A DNA stretch of 64,000 nucleotides from contig JAIXOL010000075.1 of the NCBI GenBank assembly GCA_027486845.1, positions 46,499 to 110,498 on the forward strand. Reading direction: 5' to 3'. The notes below the pieces were generated by a model. The model did not search any database. It worked only from the letters and a program-made list of their open reading frames with translations, and was not told the DNA's origin. Position 1 is the stretch's first letter; every line of letters begins with the position of its first letter. This document shows positions 46,621 through 56,018 of this stretch, in pieces. Both the position numbers and the translations under genes were made by a program. This DNA comes from Cytophagaceae bacterium (lineage in GTDB: Bacteria > Bacteroidota > Bacteroidia > Cytophagales > Spirosomataceae).

Positions 46621-47985
46621 ATGCAAAGAAGAAAATTTATAAAGGATACTGCAACTGGATTGCCATTATTGTTTTTGACACCAACACTTTTGGCAGGTTG
46701 CGAAAAAGACAATGAAAACGTAAATCCAAATGGCAAAAGCGTTGTAGTAATTGGTGGCGGTATTTCTGGACTTGCTGCTGCCAAAAAACTAAAAGAAAAA
46801 GGATTTACTGTCATTGTTTTAGAAGCACAAGAAAAAGTAGGTGGACGAATAAGGACAGACAGAAGTCTTGGTGTTGCCTTTGACGAAGGTGCAAGTTGGA
46901 TACACGGACCGAAAGGCAATCCAATTACAAGTTTAGCATCACAAGCAGGAGCAAATACTTTTCTAACTTCTGACGATAGCGTAGAAGTATTTAACACTAA
47001 TGGAACTGCCTATACTGACAACGTTTTAACAAATGCTGAAAATCAATTTAATAGTGCTTTAAATGCAGTTAGAAGTGCAGGAACGCAAACAAAAAGTTTT
47101 CAAACAGTTTTCAACTCGCTATATCCAACGCAAGCCAATGACAAACTTTGGAAGTATATGCTTTCTGCTTATTTAGAATTTGATACGGGCGGAGATATTT
47201 CAAAACTTTCGTCAAAATTCTTTGACGATGAAGAAGAATATAGTGGTGAAGACGTAATTATCACAAACGGTTATGATAAAGTAACCGATTTTTTAGCAAC
47301 GGGTTTAGATATTAGATTGAATACAAGAGTTTCAAGTATCAATTATGCAAACACAAAAGTAAGTATCATTGCAAACGGCAATAATATTGAAGCCGATTAT
47401 GTAGTTGTTTCGGTTCCGCTAGGTGTACTAAAAAACAATGCAATCAGTTTTTCTCCTGCATTGCCTACAAATAAAATTAATGCAATTAGCAACACTAATA
47501 TTGGCAATGTAAACAAGTTTTTATTGGTTTGGAACACTCCATTTTGGGACACCAAATTACAATATATTGGTTATACGCCAGACACTAAAGGAAAATTTAA
47601 TTACTTTCTAAATATCAAAAAATTTACTCCATCAAATGGGCTTATGACTTTTGCTCTTGGTGATTATGCAACTGTGACAGAAAGTATGTCCGATAGTCAA
47701 ATTATCAACGAAATAATGTTGCATTTAAAGGGCATTTATGGTAACAGTATTCCAAATCCGTCAAATTTTTTGAGAACAAAATGGGGACAGAACATTAATT
47801 CTTACGGAACATATTCCTATGCGACAAATAACTCTACCTCAGCCGACTTTGATACTTTAGCTAATGTAGTGGATAACAAAGTTTTCTTTGCAGGCGAACA
47901 TACTGAAAGAGATTATCGTGGAACTGTTCATGGAGCATATTTAAGCGGAATACGTGAAGCAGACAAAATAATTAACTTATTATGA
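46621..47985 (+). CDS. Flavin-containing amine oxidase, exported lipoprotein
   Basis: 454 residues from the ATG at 46621. The N terminus MQRRKFIKDTATGLPLLFLTPTLLAGC combines a Tat-like RRKFIK motif with a lipobox (LAGC). FAD-binding GxGxxG appears as VVVIGGGISGLAAAKKL near residue 44, then GGRIRTDRSLG and DEGASWIHGP, and the C-terminal FAD motif FFAGEHTERDYRGTVHGAYLSG. Family: monoamine/polyamine oxidases; the substrate is unknown. An in-frame ATG at 46564 would bury the signal peptide. It follows the cassette region and may be accessory DNA, though no cassette ends flank it. Confidence 0.85.
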   Translation: MQRRKFIKDTATGLPLLFLTPTLLAGCEKDNENVNPNGKSVVVIGGGISGLAAAKKLKEKGFTVIVLEAQEKVGGRIRTDRSLGVAFDEGASWIHGPKGNPITSLASQAGANTFLTSDDSVEVFNTNGTAYTDNVLTNAENQFNSALNAVRSAGTQTKSFQTVFNSLYPTQANDKLWKYMLSAYLEFDTGGDISKLSSKFFDDEEEYSGEDVIITNGYDKVTDFLATGLDIRLNTRVSSINYANTKVSIIANGNNIEADYVVVSVPLGVLKNNAISFSPALPTNKINAISNTNIGNVNKFLLVWNTPFWDTKLQYIGYTPDTKGKFNYFLNIKKFTPSNGLMTFALGDYATVTESMSDSQIINEIMLHLKGIYGNSIPNPSNFLRTKWGQNINSYGTYSYATNNSTSADFDTLANVVDNKVFFAGEHTERDYRGTVHGAYLSGIREADKIINLL

Positions 47986-48069
47986 GAAAAAAACGAATTT
48001 AACAGAAATTCTGTGAAATGATTTTAGGATAATCTATTTATAAAACAACTAATTTCAAAAACTAAAAAT

Positions 48070-48429
48070 ATGCTAACAGACATAAATCCAAAATTGCCAA
48101 TGCGTGACAAAACCGCAACAAAAGACTTTTATGTAAACAAGTTAGGTTTTCATATTTTTGGAAGTGCAGACTTTGACGGATATTTAATGGTTGAAAGGGA
48201 CAGCATTCAAATTCACTTTTTTGAGTTTAAGGAACTTGACCCAAAAACAAATTACGGACAAGTTTACATCCGAACAAACGACATTGACAATTTGTATCAG
48301 TCATTATTAGACAAAAAGGTAAACATTCACCCAAACGGCAATTTGCAGTCAAAACCATGGGGCCAGAAAGAATTTGCATTACTTGACCCAGACAATAACT
48401 TATTGACTTTTGGACAAATCGAAAATTAA
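48070..48429 (+). CDS. VOC-family protein (glyoxalase/bleomycin resistance fold)
   Basis: 119 residues, standard length. Two beta-alpha-beta-beta-beta modules: KLPMRDKTATKDFYVNKLGFHIFGS, then DYLMVERD-like strand (GYLMVERDSIQIHFFEF), GQVYIRTNDIDNLYQSLLDKKV and the ending ALLDPDNNLLTFGQ. The pattern matches bleomycin-binding/resistance-like VOC proteins. Metal ligands His/Glu are partly recognisable (IHFFEF). Actual substrate unknown. Ends at a terminator shared with convergent trmD. Confidence 0.8.
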   Translation: MLTDINPKLPMRDKTATKDFYVNKLGFHIFGSADFDGYLMVERDSIQIHFFEFKELDPKTNYGQVYIRTNDIDNLYQSLLDKKVNIHPNGNLQSKPWGQKEFALLDPDNNLLTFGQIEN

Positions 48430-48456
48430 AATATTTTAAACCCATTTAAAATTGAT

Positions 48457-48495
48457 AACAAAAAACGGCTTGGTATTCCAAGCCGTTTTTTGTTA
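48457..48495. terminator. Bidirectional terminator between the VOC gene and trmD
   Basis: AACAAAAAACGGCTTGG pairs perfectly with CCAAGCCGTTTTTTGTT (17 bp, 4-base loop); the trmD stop codon overlaps its edge. Confidence 0.9.
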
Positions 48496-49215
48496 TTGCA
48501 ATAAATCTGGGCGACGCTCCTGTGTGCGTTTGATAGATTGTTCCATTCGCCAATCATTAATTTTTTTCTCGTGGCCAGAGAGTAATACCTTTGGCACTTT
48601 CCATCCCTCAAATTCGGCTGGTCTAGTATATACTGGCGGAGCCAAAAGATTATCTTGAAACGAATCAGTAAGAGCTGATGTTTCATCATTCAAAACCCCT
48701 GGAATAAGGCGAATTAGAGCATCACTAACTACGGCTGCGGGCAGTTCTCCCCCCGACAAAACATAGTCTCCTATCGATATTTCTTTTGTTATAAAATGCT
48801 GTCTTACTCGCTCGTCGATGCCTTTATAATGACCACATAAAATCATTAAGTTTTTACTCATTGAAAGTCGATTTGCCATCTTTTGTTGAAAGCTTTCACC
48901 ATCGGGAGTCATATATATAATATCATCATATATTCGGATACTTTGCAAACTACGAATACAACGAGCAATTGTATCAATTCCGAGCACCATTCCGGCACCT
49001 CCACCAAAAGCATAATCATCAATTTGTTTTTGCTTTTGAACCGAGTAATCACGGAGGTCATGAATGACTACTTCAGCATGTCCTGACTCTTTTGCACGCT
49101 TCAAAATTGAATGGTCGAAAAAGCTATCCAATAAGCGAGGGACACAAGAAATTATGTCAATTCTCAGTCCGGAATTTTGTGTATCGTCAGTAAGTATTTT
49201 TTCTTCTTCCATCAT
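48493..49215 (-). CDS. trmD: tRNA (guanine-37-N1)-methyltransferase
   Basis: 240 residues. SPOUT-class enzyme making m1G37, which prevents frameshifting. Seen: [40 protein letters not shown], the trefoil-knot SAM site [14 protein letters not shown] near residue 124 and [14 protein letters not shown] near 148. The first ~16 residues ([16 protein letters not shown]) are an unusual extension before the family start, so an internal start is possible. Third gene of rpsP-rimM-trmD, 11 bases after rimM; the rplS that often follows is not here. Confidence 0.95.
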   Translation of the reverse strand: MMEEEKILTDDTQNSGLRIDIISCVPRLLDSFFDHSILKRAKESGHAEVVIHDLRDYSVQKQKQIDDYAFGGGAGMVLGIDTIARCIRSLQSIRIYDDIIYMTPDGESFQQKMANRLSMSKNLMILCGHYKGIDERVRQHFITKEISIGDYVLSGGELPAAVVSDALIRLIPGVLNDETSALTDSFQDNLLAPPVYTRPAEFEGWKVPKVLLSGHEKKINDWRMEQSIKRTQERRPDLLQ

Positions 49216-49226
49216 TTCAAAACTAC

Positions 49227-49787
49227 TTATTCTTCCCCATCTTCATCGTCGGGTGTTCCAGCCTCATCTAAATAAACCTCAATCAAACCCACAGGTAAAT
49301 TCGTATAAAGTTCTTTTTTTTCACGGTCAATCGTCTTCACGATTTCATCACTCACAGGAATTAATATTTCTTGGTTCATGTAGTTCATTGCAATCAAGTC
49401 TTGGGCTTCGGCAGTATACACAGCCGTTACCTTACCCAATTTGCCTTGCAAATCATCAACAATATCAAAACCTATGATTTCATGATAGTAGAACTGATCG
49501 TCGTCCAATTCTTCTAAATTTTCATTGGGCAAATACAAATCGCAATTAATAAGATTTTGTGCAGCTTCAATTGAATCAACATCTTCAAATTTGATGATTG
49601 ACTTATTGGCTCTAATCTGAATCTGTTCTACAAAGTATGGTATTAACTCACCTTTCATTTCTACTAGAATCGATTCTAAATCTTCATATTCTTCTGGGTA
49701 ATCAACATCTAACCAAATAGCCATTTCACCTTTTAGGCCATGAGTTTTGGTTAGTTTACCCACTAAATAACAATCTTCTTTTGTCAT
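49227..49787 (-). CDS. rimM: 16S rRNA processing protein RimM
   Basis: 186 residues. RimM binds S19 and helps mature the 30S head. N-terminal RimM domain: [22 protein letters not shown] near residue 6; C-terminal PRC-barrel: [26 protein letters not shown] near 96 and [28 protein letters not shown]. The extreme C terminus is acidic ([13 protein letters not shown]). It lies between rpsP and trmD in the conserved order, with an 79-base gap from rpsP that contains a terminator-like hairpin. Confidence 0.95.
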   Translation of the reverse strand: MTKEDCYLVGKLTKTHGLKGEMAIWLDVDYPEEYEDLESILVEMKGELIPYFVEQIQIRANKSIIKFEDVDSIEAAQNLINCDLYLPNENLEELDDDQFYYHEIIGFDIVDDLQGKLGKVTAVYTAEAQDLIAMNYMNQEILIPVSDEIVKTIDREKKELYTNLPVGLIEVYLDEAGTPDDEDGEE

Positions 49788-49811
49788 AGTAAGCGAATTA
49801 TGGAATTAAAT

Positions 49812-49845
49812 AAAAATCCTCGCTTATAGGGCGAGGATTTTTTAT
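49812..49845 (-). terminator. Hairpin between rpsP and rimM
   Basis: AAAATCCTCGC and GCGAGGATTTT pair around an 7-base loop. Inside the operon on the minus strand it could attenuate rimM-trmD relative to rpsP; the A tract on the left supplies the U run. Confidence 0.7.
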
Positions 49846-49866
49846 AAATTACTGCTAATGTAAAAA

Positions 49867-50424
49867 TTAAGCTTCTACAGTTGTTTCCTCAGCAGCTTCA
49901 GCTACAGGAGCTTCTTCTACTACTTCGGTAGCTTCTGCTTCTTGGGCAGCAACCTCAGCTTCTGCTTCAGCTATTGCTTTTTGTTGAGCGGCTTCCATAT
50001 CAGCACGTTTTTTCTTTTCTGCGTCAAATGCCGCTTTTTTAGCTGCATCTTTGCCTTCAGTTAATTTTGCCATCTTAACTTCTCTTTTTGCGTCTTTTTC
50101 TTTAGACCAAGCCTCAAAACGAGCATCAGCTACCTCTTGCGTGACAGCACCTTTTTCTACACCTACTTGTAGGTGTTTTTTCAACATAACACCTCTTACA
50201 GACAAGATTTTTCTTGTTGTATCAGTTGGCTCTGCCCCAACCATTAACCAATACACAGCTCTTTCATCTTTCAATGAAATTCCTGCTGGAGTGGATTGTG
50301 GATTGTATTGACCTAATTTCTCGATGAATTTACCATCACGAGGTGAGCGAGAGTCAGCTACTACGATGTCATAAACTGGTGCCTGCTTGCGTCCTCTTCT
50401 TGCTAATCTAATTTTAACTGCCAT
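49867..50424 (-). CDS. rpsP: 30S ribosomal protein S16 with long C-terminal extension
   Basis: 185 residues; the S16 core is residues 1-~85 ([42 protein letters not shown]). The remaining ~100 residues form a Lys/Ala then Glu/Ala-rich extension ([21 protein letters not shown]...), double the usual family length. Such tails are frequent in Bacteroidota S16. S16 stabilises the 5' domain of 16S rRNA. First gene of rpsP-rimM-trmD, driven by a near-consensus promoter. Confidence 0.95.
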   Translation of the reverse strand: MAVKIRLARRGRKQAPVYDIVVADSRSPRDGKFIEKLGQYNPQSTPAGISLKDERAVYWLMVGAEPTDTTRKILSVRGVMLKKHLQVGVEKGAVTQEVADARFEAWSKEKDAKREVKMAKLTEGKDAAKKAAFDAEKKKRADMEAAQQKAIAEAEAEVAAQEAEATEVVEEAPVAEAAEETTVEA

Positions 50425-50474
50425 TTCTTTTTTATTTAAAGTTGGGGAACTCGTCCCCTGTTTTATTTGGACTG

Positions 50475-50505
50475 CAAAGGTATGACTATTGCATTGAAAA
50501 TCAAA
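50475..50505 (-). promoter_or_regulatory. rpsP operon promoter
   Basis: Minus strand: TTTG (50502-50505), exactly 19 bases, TACCTTTG (50475-50482), as close to the Bacteroidota consensus as any in this window; 51 bases before the rpsP start. Confidence 0.75.
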
Positions 50506-50627
50506 TATTTAGCAGAATTTTTATTGAATATTAAATAGTAAAATTTATATTAAAGGATTTTTTTATCCTAAATGGAAGCTTAGAAATAGAAAAAACAAGT
50601 CTATAAGCCGAATTCTGTACAATTATA

Positions 50628-50740
50628 CAATTATCAATTATCAATGAACAATTAACCAAAAGTATTTTTAGGCCATTAGTGAAACTCCACTAATGTACTT
50701 TAAAATAAATAAAGATAACTGATAATTGATAATTGATAAT
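50628..50740. repeat. Repeat-built expanded helix in RNase P RNA (3' side)
   Basis: Two ATTATCAA-type units at 50628-50644 face ATAATTGATAATTGATAAT at 50722-50740; 15 bases pair perfectly. Confidence 0.6.
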
Positions 50741-50827
50741 CGATAAAAGTTCTTATCATTTATCTCGAACAAGTATCACTACTTGCCTCTATCAACCTAC
50801 CCTCCGACTCAGACGAGCAGCCCTTTG

Positions 50828-50912
50828 CAGTGAACAGTTATCAGTTCGTCAGTAAATTATAAGGCTTTCTATCAAAAACTTTACGCTACTGTTTACTGAT
50901 AACTGTTCACTG
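50828..50912. repeat. 18-bp inverted repeat expanding an RNase P RNA helix
   Basis: CAGTGAACAGTTATCAGT (50828-50845) and its exact reverse complement at 50895-50912, enclosing 49 bases. Confidence 0.75.
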
Positions 50913-51165
50913 GTACGTCGGTTTATTTGGTCTTTCAGCTCATGAGGTTTACCGTGCCTCGTTTGTCGCCAACCGAGCGGTAGGCTCTTACTCTACCTTT
51001 TCACCTTTTCCATATTTCTACGGTAGTTTATTTTCTGTTGCACTAGCTGTAAATAATCAGTCACCCGACTACTCCCTACCCGTTAGGTAGCATGATGCTC
51101 TTTGCTGTTCGGACTTTCCTCAATTCTCGAAAGAATCGCGATAAGACAACTTATTTTTTCTAATA

Positions 51166-51173
51166 CAAAGGTA
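51166..51173 (-). promoter_or_regulatory. -7 element of the rnpB promoter
   Basis: TACCTTTG on the minus strand, about 11 bases before the inferred RNA 5' end; identical to the rpsP -7 element. Confidence 0.6.
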
Positions 51174-51782
51174 GAAAAAAACTGCACACTCTTATAAATT
51201 GAAGTATTCTTTTATGAAGTAACTACGGAGACGAAAATAATTGATAAAAAAATATTTTAACTATTTTGCAGATTTTCAAACTTTTGTAGCTGTGGCGAAC
51301 CGTTTCGTTTCTTGAGTCTCAGTAATTGATACTTAACCTCAAAATTATTTTACAATTAAATTTCATTTCCAAGGCATTGGTTTACTTAATTATTTTTTAC
51401 TTTTAAAGTATATTTTACTGGGCAAGTAGGCCTGTATCACCTACTTTTTTTGATTATTTCAAATATATATTATCAAAGATATAATTCTTGTATATAATTA
51501 TATGAAAAACAAGTCATTCGTAGATTATTGACTACCATTCATAGAATTTCACAAGCAATTTTTGTTAAAGTTATTGTTTTTCATTGCTAACAAATTATAA
51601 TTTATTAATTTTATTTGTTAAGACATAAATTAAGTTTTTTTTCAACAAATTAAATCTTATCAAAATCACAAGTTAAAAAGATTTAATTATCGAAGCGAAA
51701 ACTAAATTTCCCAATTTACGGTAATGCCCAAATTGGAGCTTCTTGATATAAACAACTAATGCACTATAAAATTAATTAAAAC
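51174..51782. other. ~610-base gene-free spacer
   Basis: AT-rich; no gene recognised. One terminator-like hairpin (51424-51451) stands without an upstream gene on its strand. Confidence 0.5.
51424..51452 (+). terminator. Orphan terminator-like hairpin
   Basis: AAGTAGG and CCTACTT with a 9-base loop, followed by seven T in a row. Confidence 0.5.
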
Positions 51783-53486
51783 ATGTTTTCAAATGAATAC
51801 ATTGAATTTTTGATTAATCGTGGTAATAGCGAACAAAATCAAATATTTGAAACAAAGAATAAACTCCCAAGTGATTTTTATATCACAATTTGTGCATTCT
51901 TAAATACCGAAGGAGGAGAAATCATTATAATTGATTCATTTGAAAATGGTATAATTGGCCTTTCCGATGCTGATTTAAACATTTTATATGAAAAAATTAA
52001 AGTCGGATTAGAAAGTCATATTAATATAAGTCCCAAAATACGGTTAACAATTAAGTTCTTAAATTTTTACGAAGAAAAAATACTTTATATCAAAGTACCT
52101 ATTGGACAAAGTGTATTTACGTGTAGAGGAGGTAAAAGTATTTATGAACGAAGAGGTGCTACAAATTATCTTCTTACGAATATAAACGATCAGCTTAGAG
52201 TACAAGAAAATAAACAAGTTTACTATCCTGACATAAAAATTATTAAGTATCTAAACGAAAGCCACTTTAACTTAGATATTTACAATAAAGCACTCGATTT
52301 AATTGCACAAACAAAAGCATCACATCCATGGTTAAAAATGGATTTTGAGCAGGTTATGAAAAGCTCAGGCCTTTGGAGAGTAGATTTATACACAAGAGAA
52401 AGCGGTTATACAATTGCCGCAGCCTTACTATTTGGCAAAGATGAAGTAATTTCAACTATCTTTCCAAGTTTTAGAATTGATGCATTGAGAGAGAAAGAGG
52501 GATATGACGGTTATTATGACAGAGATACTTTTACAACAAATATAATCGATACATATTTCAGATTAATGAGTTTTGTTGGTAAACATCTACCAGACATTTT
52601 TATTGTAAAGGATTCTGCAAAAATCGGTATAAGAGATCAAATTTACAGAGAGGTGTTTATTAATTTTTTAATACACCAAGATTATAGTGCTGGTCTTCCA
52701 TCGAAATTTGCCATTACTCAATCAGATGGAACTTTTACAGCGAATGGTAATAAAATAGTATTTAATAAAAATATTGACCCTGATAACTATCACCCTTTTC
52801 CTAAAAACCCTTTGATAGGGAAATTTTTGAGAGAAATGGGTTTAGCGGAGGAATTAGGTTTTGGACTCAAAAAAATAACATCTTTGGTAAGTATCTTTTC
52901 TAATGATAAACCACAATTTCATGATGGTCAAGTATTTTTTACATCAATTCCACCACCGACAAAAAATATATTTAACCAAGATGTCAGTCCACAAATCATT
53001 TCTGATTTTCCATTAATTTTTGAATCTCAAATAAAAAATAATAAAGATACCTTTCAAAAGGTTACGGATGAAATAAATCAAATAACTAATTCTCCACAAT
53101 CTTATAAGGATGATAACTCACAAAAAGAGATAATTCAATCAGTTGACGATGAATTGAATATTAATGTGAAATCTCAAAATGAAAATAGGACAAATGATGA
53201 AATAAAGTTTGAAGAAATTTACAAAAATCTTTTTGATTATGCCAATGACAGTAAAAAAACAAGATTAATAAACATTATACTCCTATTACGAGATACCCAA
53301 TATTCTACAACTCAGAATTTGATAATACAATTAAATGTATCAAGAGAAACAATTGCTCGTGATGTAAAAACATTGAAAGAAAACAAAATCATTGATTTTA
53401 AAGGTGCCTTAAAGAATGGCAGATATTATTTATCAGAAAAAGGACGAGTATTTGCCAATTTACTTTACAAAAGTAGCTACAATTAA
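51783..53486 (+). CDS. AlbA_2/Schlafen-like ATP-binding transcriptional regulator
   Basis: 567 residues. N-terminal AlbA_2 (Schlafen-like) domain: EQNQIFETKNKLPSDFYITICAFLNTEGGEIIIID near residue 17, IKVPIGQSVFTCRGGKSIYERRGATN. The middle has the RecG-like/HATPase_c_4 segment (IYREVFINFLIHQDYSAG, NPLIGKFLREMGLAEELGFGLKKI). A C-terminal winged HTH (RLINIILLLRDTQYSTTQNLIIQLNVSRETIARDVKTLKEN) ends the protein. Relatives are often mislabelled RecG and are common in accessory regions. A DNA-binding regulator is likely; some Schlafen-like proteins act in phage defence. Convergent with the AAA-like gene. Confidence 0.8.
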   Translation: MFSNEYIEFLINRGNSEQNQIFETKNKLPSDFYITICAFLNTEGGEIIIIDSFENGIIGLSDADLNILYEKIKVGLESHINISPKIRLTIKFLNFYEEKILYIKVPIGQSVFTCRGGKSIYERRGATNYLLTNINDQLRVQENKQVYYPDIKIIKYLNESHFNLDIYNKALDLIAQTKASHPWLKMDFEQVMKSSGLWRVDLYTRESGYTIAAALLFGKDEVISTIFPSFRIDALREKEGYDGYYDRDTFTTNIIDTYFRLMSFVGKHLPDIFIVKDSAKIGIRDQIYREVFINFLIHQDYSAGLPSKFAITQSDGTFTANGNKIVFNKNIDPDNYHPFPKNPLIGKFLREMGLAEELGFGLKKITSLVSIFSNDKPQFHDGQVFFTSIPPPTKNIFNQDVSPQIISDFPLIFESQIKNNKDTFQKVTDEINQITNSPQSYKDDNSQKEIIQSVDDELNINVKSQNENRTNDEIKFEEIYKNLFDYANDSKKTRLINIILLLRDTQYSTTQNLIIQLNVSRETIARDVKTLKENKIIDFKGALKNGRYYLSEKGRVFANLLYKSSYN

Positions 53487-53570
53487 GTAGTCAATAGTCG
53501 ACAAGTTTGCTTAAGGTAATCAACTAATAGACAGTCTTTTAGCTGTTCTAAAATTTGTAGATAAAATTAC

Positions 53571-55451
53571 TTAATTATTGCTTCGTTGAGTTAATTTTAA
53601 ATTTAGAGGCTGATAATTTTGTTCTTTTTCGATATTGAATATATTTTCATCCTCTGATAAAATTTCAATAAAAAGCACAACTTTACGAAGTAAAGACCAC
53701 TTTTCAGGGCTTAAGTTCATTAAATACTTTACTGCTAATCTTTGTTGGTTGATTTTATTATTAGGATATTTTCTAAATCTATGCGTGATTAGGCAATCTT
53801 TTAACCTTTTTCTTCCTTTAGTTGAACTTTTTTCTTCTAAATGTTGATGAAAGTCTTGGTAAGCTAGCTTACCTAAATCTATGGTCTTAATAATTTTAAA
53901 GTCAGTAAAATAATCAACTGCAACACTTTCCAAAAAATCTAATACCTTTTTTACTGTACTAATAGTTTTGGTGTTTAAATACAATTCATAAAGGGATATT
54001 TTTTCAATATCTCTTTCTTTTTCAAAACCACGGCTAAAACTATTATAGACATTTTCAATCTCAAAAGCGTTTAAAACCACTATATCTGATTTACAGTATT
54101 TCTGAAAACAAGTATTAACAAAACGGTTTAAGGATATAGTACCTTCTATCCAATTTTGTTTTGCGAGAAACTCTATTGCGGAATCATCAAGCAACACATT
54201 CATCCCAGAATTAATCAAAATATTATGAAAAATAAATTTGAAATCATCTTTCTTTTGAATAATATCAGGAATTCTTAAAACACTACCTTGAGCAATATAA
54301 TTGAGCAATTGCCATTTAAACTCTCCTTTATTTACGAGTGTGTGTAAACTCTTTGTAGCCCCAACAAATAAATCAAAATTCATTTCAACTCGATGTTCTT
54401 TACTAAAACCACCAATTGGCGTATAATGTCCATTCTTTAAAACGCTAAATAAGGCCTCTTGATTTCTAATCGAGAGATCATTAATATTATTCAAAAAAAC
54501 AATTCCACCATTAGCTTGCTCAAAACTTCCAATTTTTTCTTTTCCTTCGCTTACGATATAACGATTATTTGTACTACGCTTATAACAACCAAAAATCTCC
54601 ATGAGGAAATTTTCTTCTAAAGTTTGCTTGCAATCTATTTCGATAAATGGAATTTCAAAGTGCAAATTCCTAAAAAGATAAATAAAGTTAGCTATATCAC
54701 TAATTTCGCTACTCAGTTTCCCTTGTATTAAAAGGCAATCACTTGATGTGAGAACGGATAAGACCTCATTAAAAAACTTTTTTGATTCATTACTTAAACC
54801 TAAAAAATGTTTTTCAAAATCAAATACTTTTTCATTTAAATCATCTGTTCGATAATCTGCTGCTCTAAAAAAAACTGACCTAAATATTTCTCGTTCCTTT
54901 TTAAACAATTCCCTTTCAAACTTTAAACAATTAAAAAGATATTTAATCGTATATGAATTTTGTTTTTCATTTGAATTTTCAAACTCATTTTTTACTCTTT
55001 CAACATCCTTTTTAAAATTGCTCAACACTAAATCACTCTTCCCATTAATAATTTCGATTCTCTTTAAATACTGCTCAACTTTAAAAAGTATTGAATTAAA
55101 ATGTGAAAATTTAGACTTTGCATCAATTTGAAACCTTTCGATAATTTCAAACAATACTCCTTTTTTATAGATATCAAATATTTCTTCATAACTATCTCTT
55201 GGAGAAATAATTAAAATAGTTGGTATTTCAGGATAATTAAGATGTAGGCCCCAAGCAAAGTCAAGGGTTTGATTGCAAGTATTAAAAAGATTTTCATCTA
55301 TAATTATTGCATCATAATTGTTTTTGTTATTATCCAGTAAATCAAACATTACTGTTGCATCCAACTCCTGGGAAATAGTATGGGTTTTTCTTAACCATGA
55401 TAAGAAATCAAGCCTCTCATTGAAATACTTTCCAGTCAATAACAAGTTCAT
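53571..55451 (-). CDS. Degenerate sigma-54-activator-like AAA protein with receiver-like N terminus
   Basis: 626 residues. Residues 1-~125 resemble a response-regulator receiver (YDAIIIDENLF, ILIISPRDSYEEIFDIYKKG). About residues 220-440 align in order with the AAA core of sigma-54 activators: LLIQGKLSSEISDIANFIYLF where Walker A should be, FLMEIFGCYKR for ELFGHEKGAF, GSFEQANGGIVFLNNINDLS for the Walker B region, and NGHYTPIGG. But the GKT/S of Walker A, the DE of Walker B and the GAFTGA loop are missing, so ATPase and sigma-54 activity are not expected. The C-terminal part is unrecognised. It sits between an AlbA_2 gene and parAB. Confidence 0.6.
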   Translation of the reverse strand: MNLLLTGKYFNERLDFLSWLRKTHTISQELDATVMFDLLDNNKNNYDAIIIDENLFNTCNQTLDFAWGLHLNYPEIPTILIISPRDSYEEIFDIYKKGVLFEIIERFQIDAKSKFSHFNSILFKVEQYLKRIEIINGKSDLVLSNFKKDVERVKNEFENSNEKQNSYTIKYLFNCLKFERELFKKEREIFRSVFFRAADYRTDDLNEKVFDFEKHFLGLSNESKKFFNEVLSVLTSSDCLLIQGKLSSEISDIANFIYLFRNLHFEIPFIEIDCKQTLEENFLMEIFGCYKRSTNNRYIVSEGKEKIGSFEQANGGIVFLNNINDLSIRNQEALFSVLKNGHYTPIGGFSKEHRVEMNFDLFVGATKSLHTLVNKGEFKWQLLNYIAQGSVLRIPDIIQKKDDFKFIFHNILINSGMNVLLDDSAIEFLAKQNWIEGTISLNRFVNTCFQKYCKSDIVVLNAFEIENVYNSFSRGFEKERDIEKISLYELYLNTKTISTVKKVLDFLESVAVDYFTDFKIIKTIDLGKLAYQDFHQHLEEKSSTKGRKRLKDCLITHRFRKYPNNKINQQRLAVKYLMNLSPEKWSLLRKVVLFIEILSEDENIFNIEKEQNYQPLNLKLTQRSNN

Positions 55452-55601
55452 AAATTATAACATTATAGGAAAACAAAACTAAAATGACTCTTATATAAAC
55501 ACTTAATTTTCAAATACTTATAACCAAAATCTTGAAGCTATTTAAAGCAGACTTTAGGATAAAAAAATCACTAACTTCTGACAATAAATACATGTGTTCA
55601 A

Positions 55602-56018
55602 AATACTTGTTTGTAAATTTATGTAAATTGGATATGGATGTCAAATATTTATAATGCCATTATTGATTGACATAATAAATAATTACAATAATTAATAAAT
55701 TAAATGTAAAATTGTATATTGGCGGTTAAAAAAATACTTCAACGAAGAAGAGGAAAAGAACTAATAATGAGTGGATTACAAAAAAACACGCAATAAAAAA
55801 GCGATTTGAAGATAAATAAAAGTAAATAAATATATAATTTAGGCACAATTAAGTATCAATTAAATAATAATTCTAATTTAAAAATTTAAATAAGAAATAT
55901 CAGAAAAATTGTATGCGTAACTAAATGTTCTGGTAGGTTGACACTATAAAAAATAAAGCTTTCAATCATTAAATCCTTGATTTTGGAAAATTTTATCAAG
56001 ATGTATAACAATCCTCTC
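55602..56018. repeat. ~415-bp direct repeat, copy 1
   Basis: Shares long identical stretches with 58361-58773 (for example TATTTATAATGCCATTATTG and TTGATTGACATAATAAATAA) in the same orientation. Its right end overlaps the last 57 bases of parB. Confidence 0.8.

Larger units (their letters stand above)
50594..51155 (-). ncRNA. rnpB: RNase P RNA, class A
   Basis: Read on the minus strand: 5' AAGTTGTCTTATCGCG, then GAGGAAAGTCCGAACAGC (51105-51122 region), the P4 partner and J regions, AGGGTAGGTTGATAGAGGC, and the 3' ACAGAATTCGGCTTATAG. These are the universal conserved blocks of bacterial RNase P RNA, the ribozyme maturing tRNA 5' ends. Length (~560) exceeds the usual ~380-400 because two helices are expanded by repeat sequences. 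Ends are approximate. The promoter -7 box is directly upstream. Confidence 0.92.
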
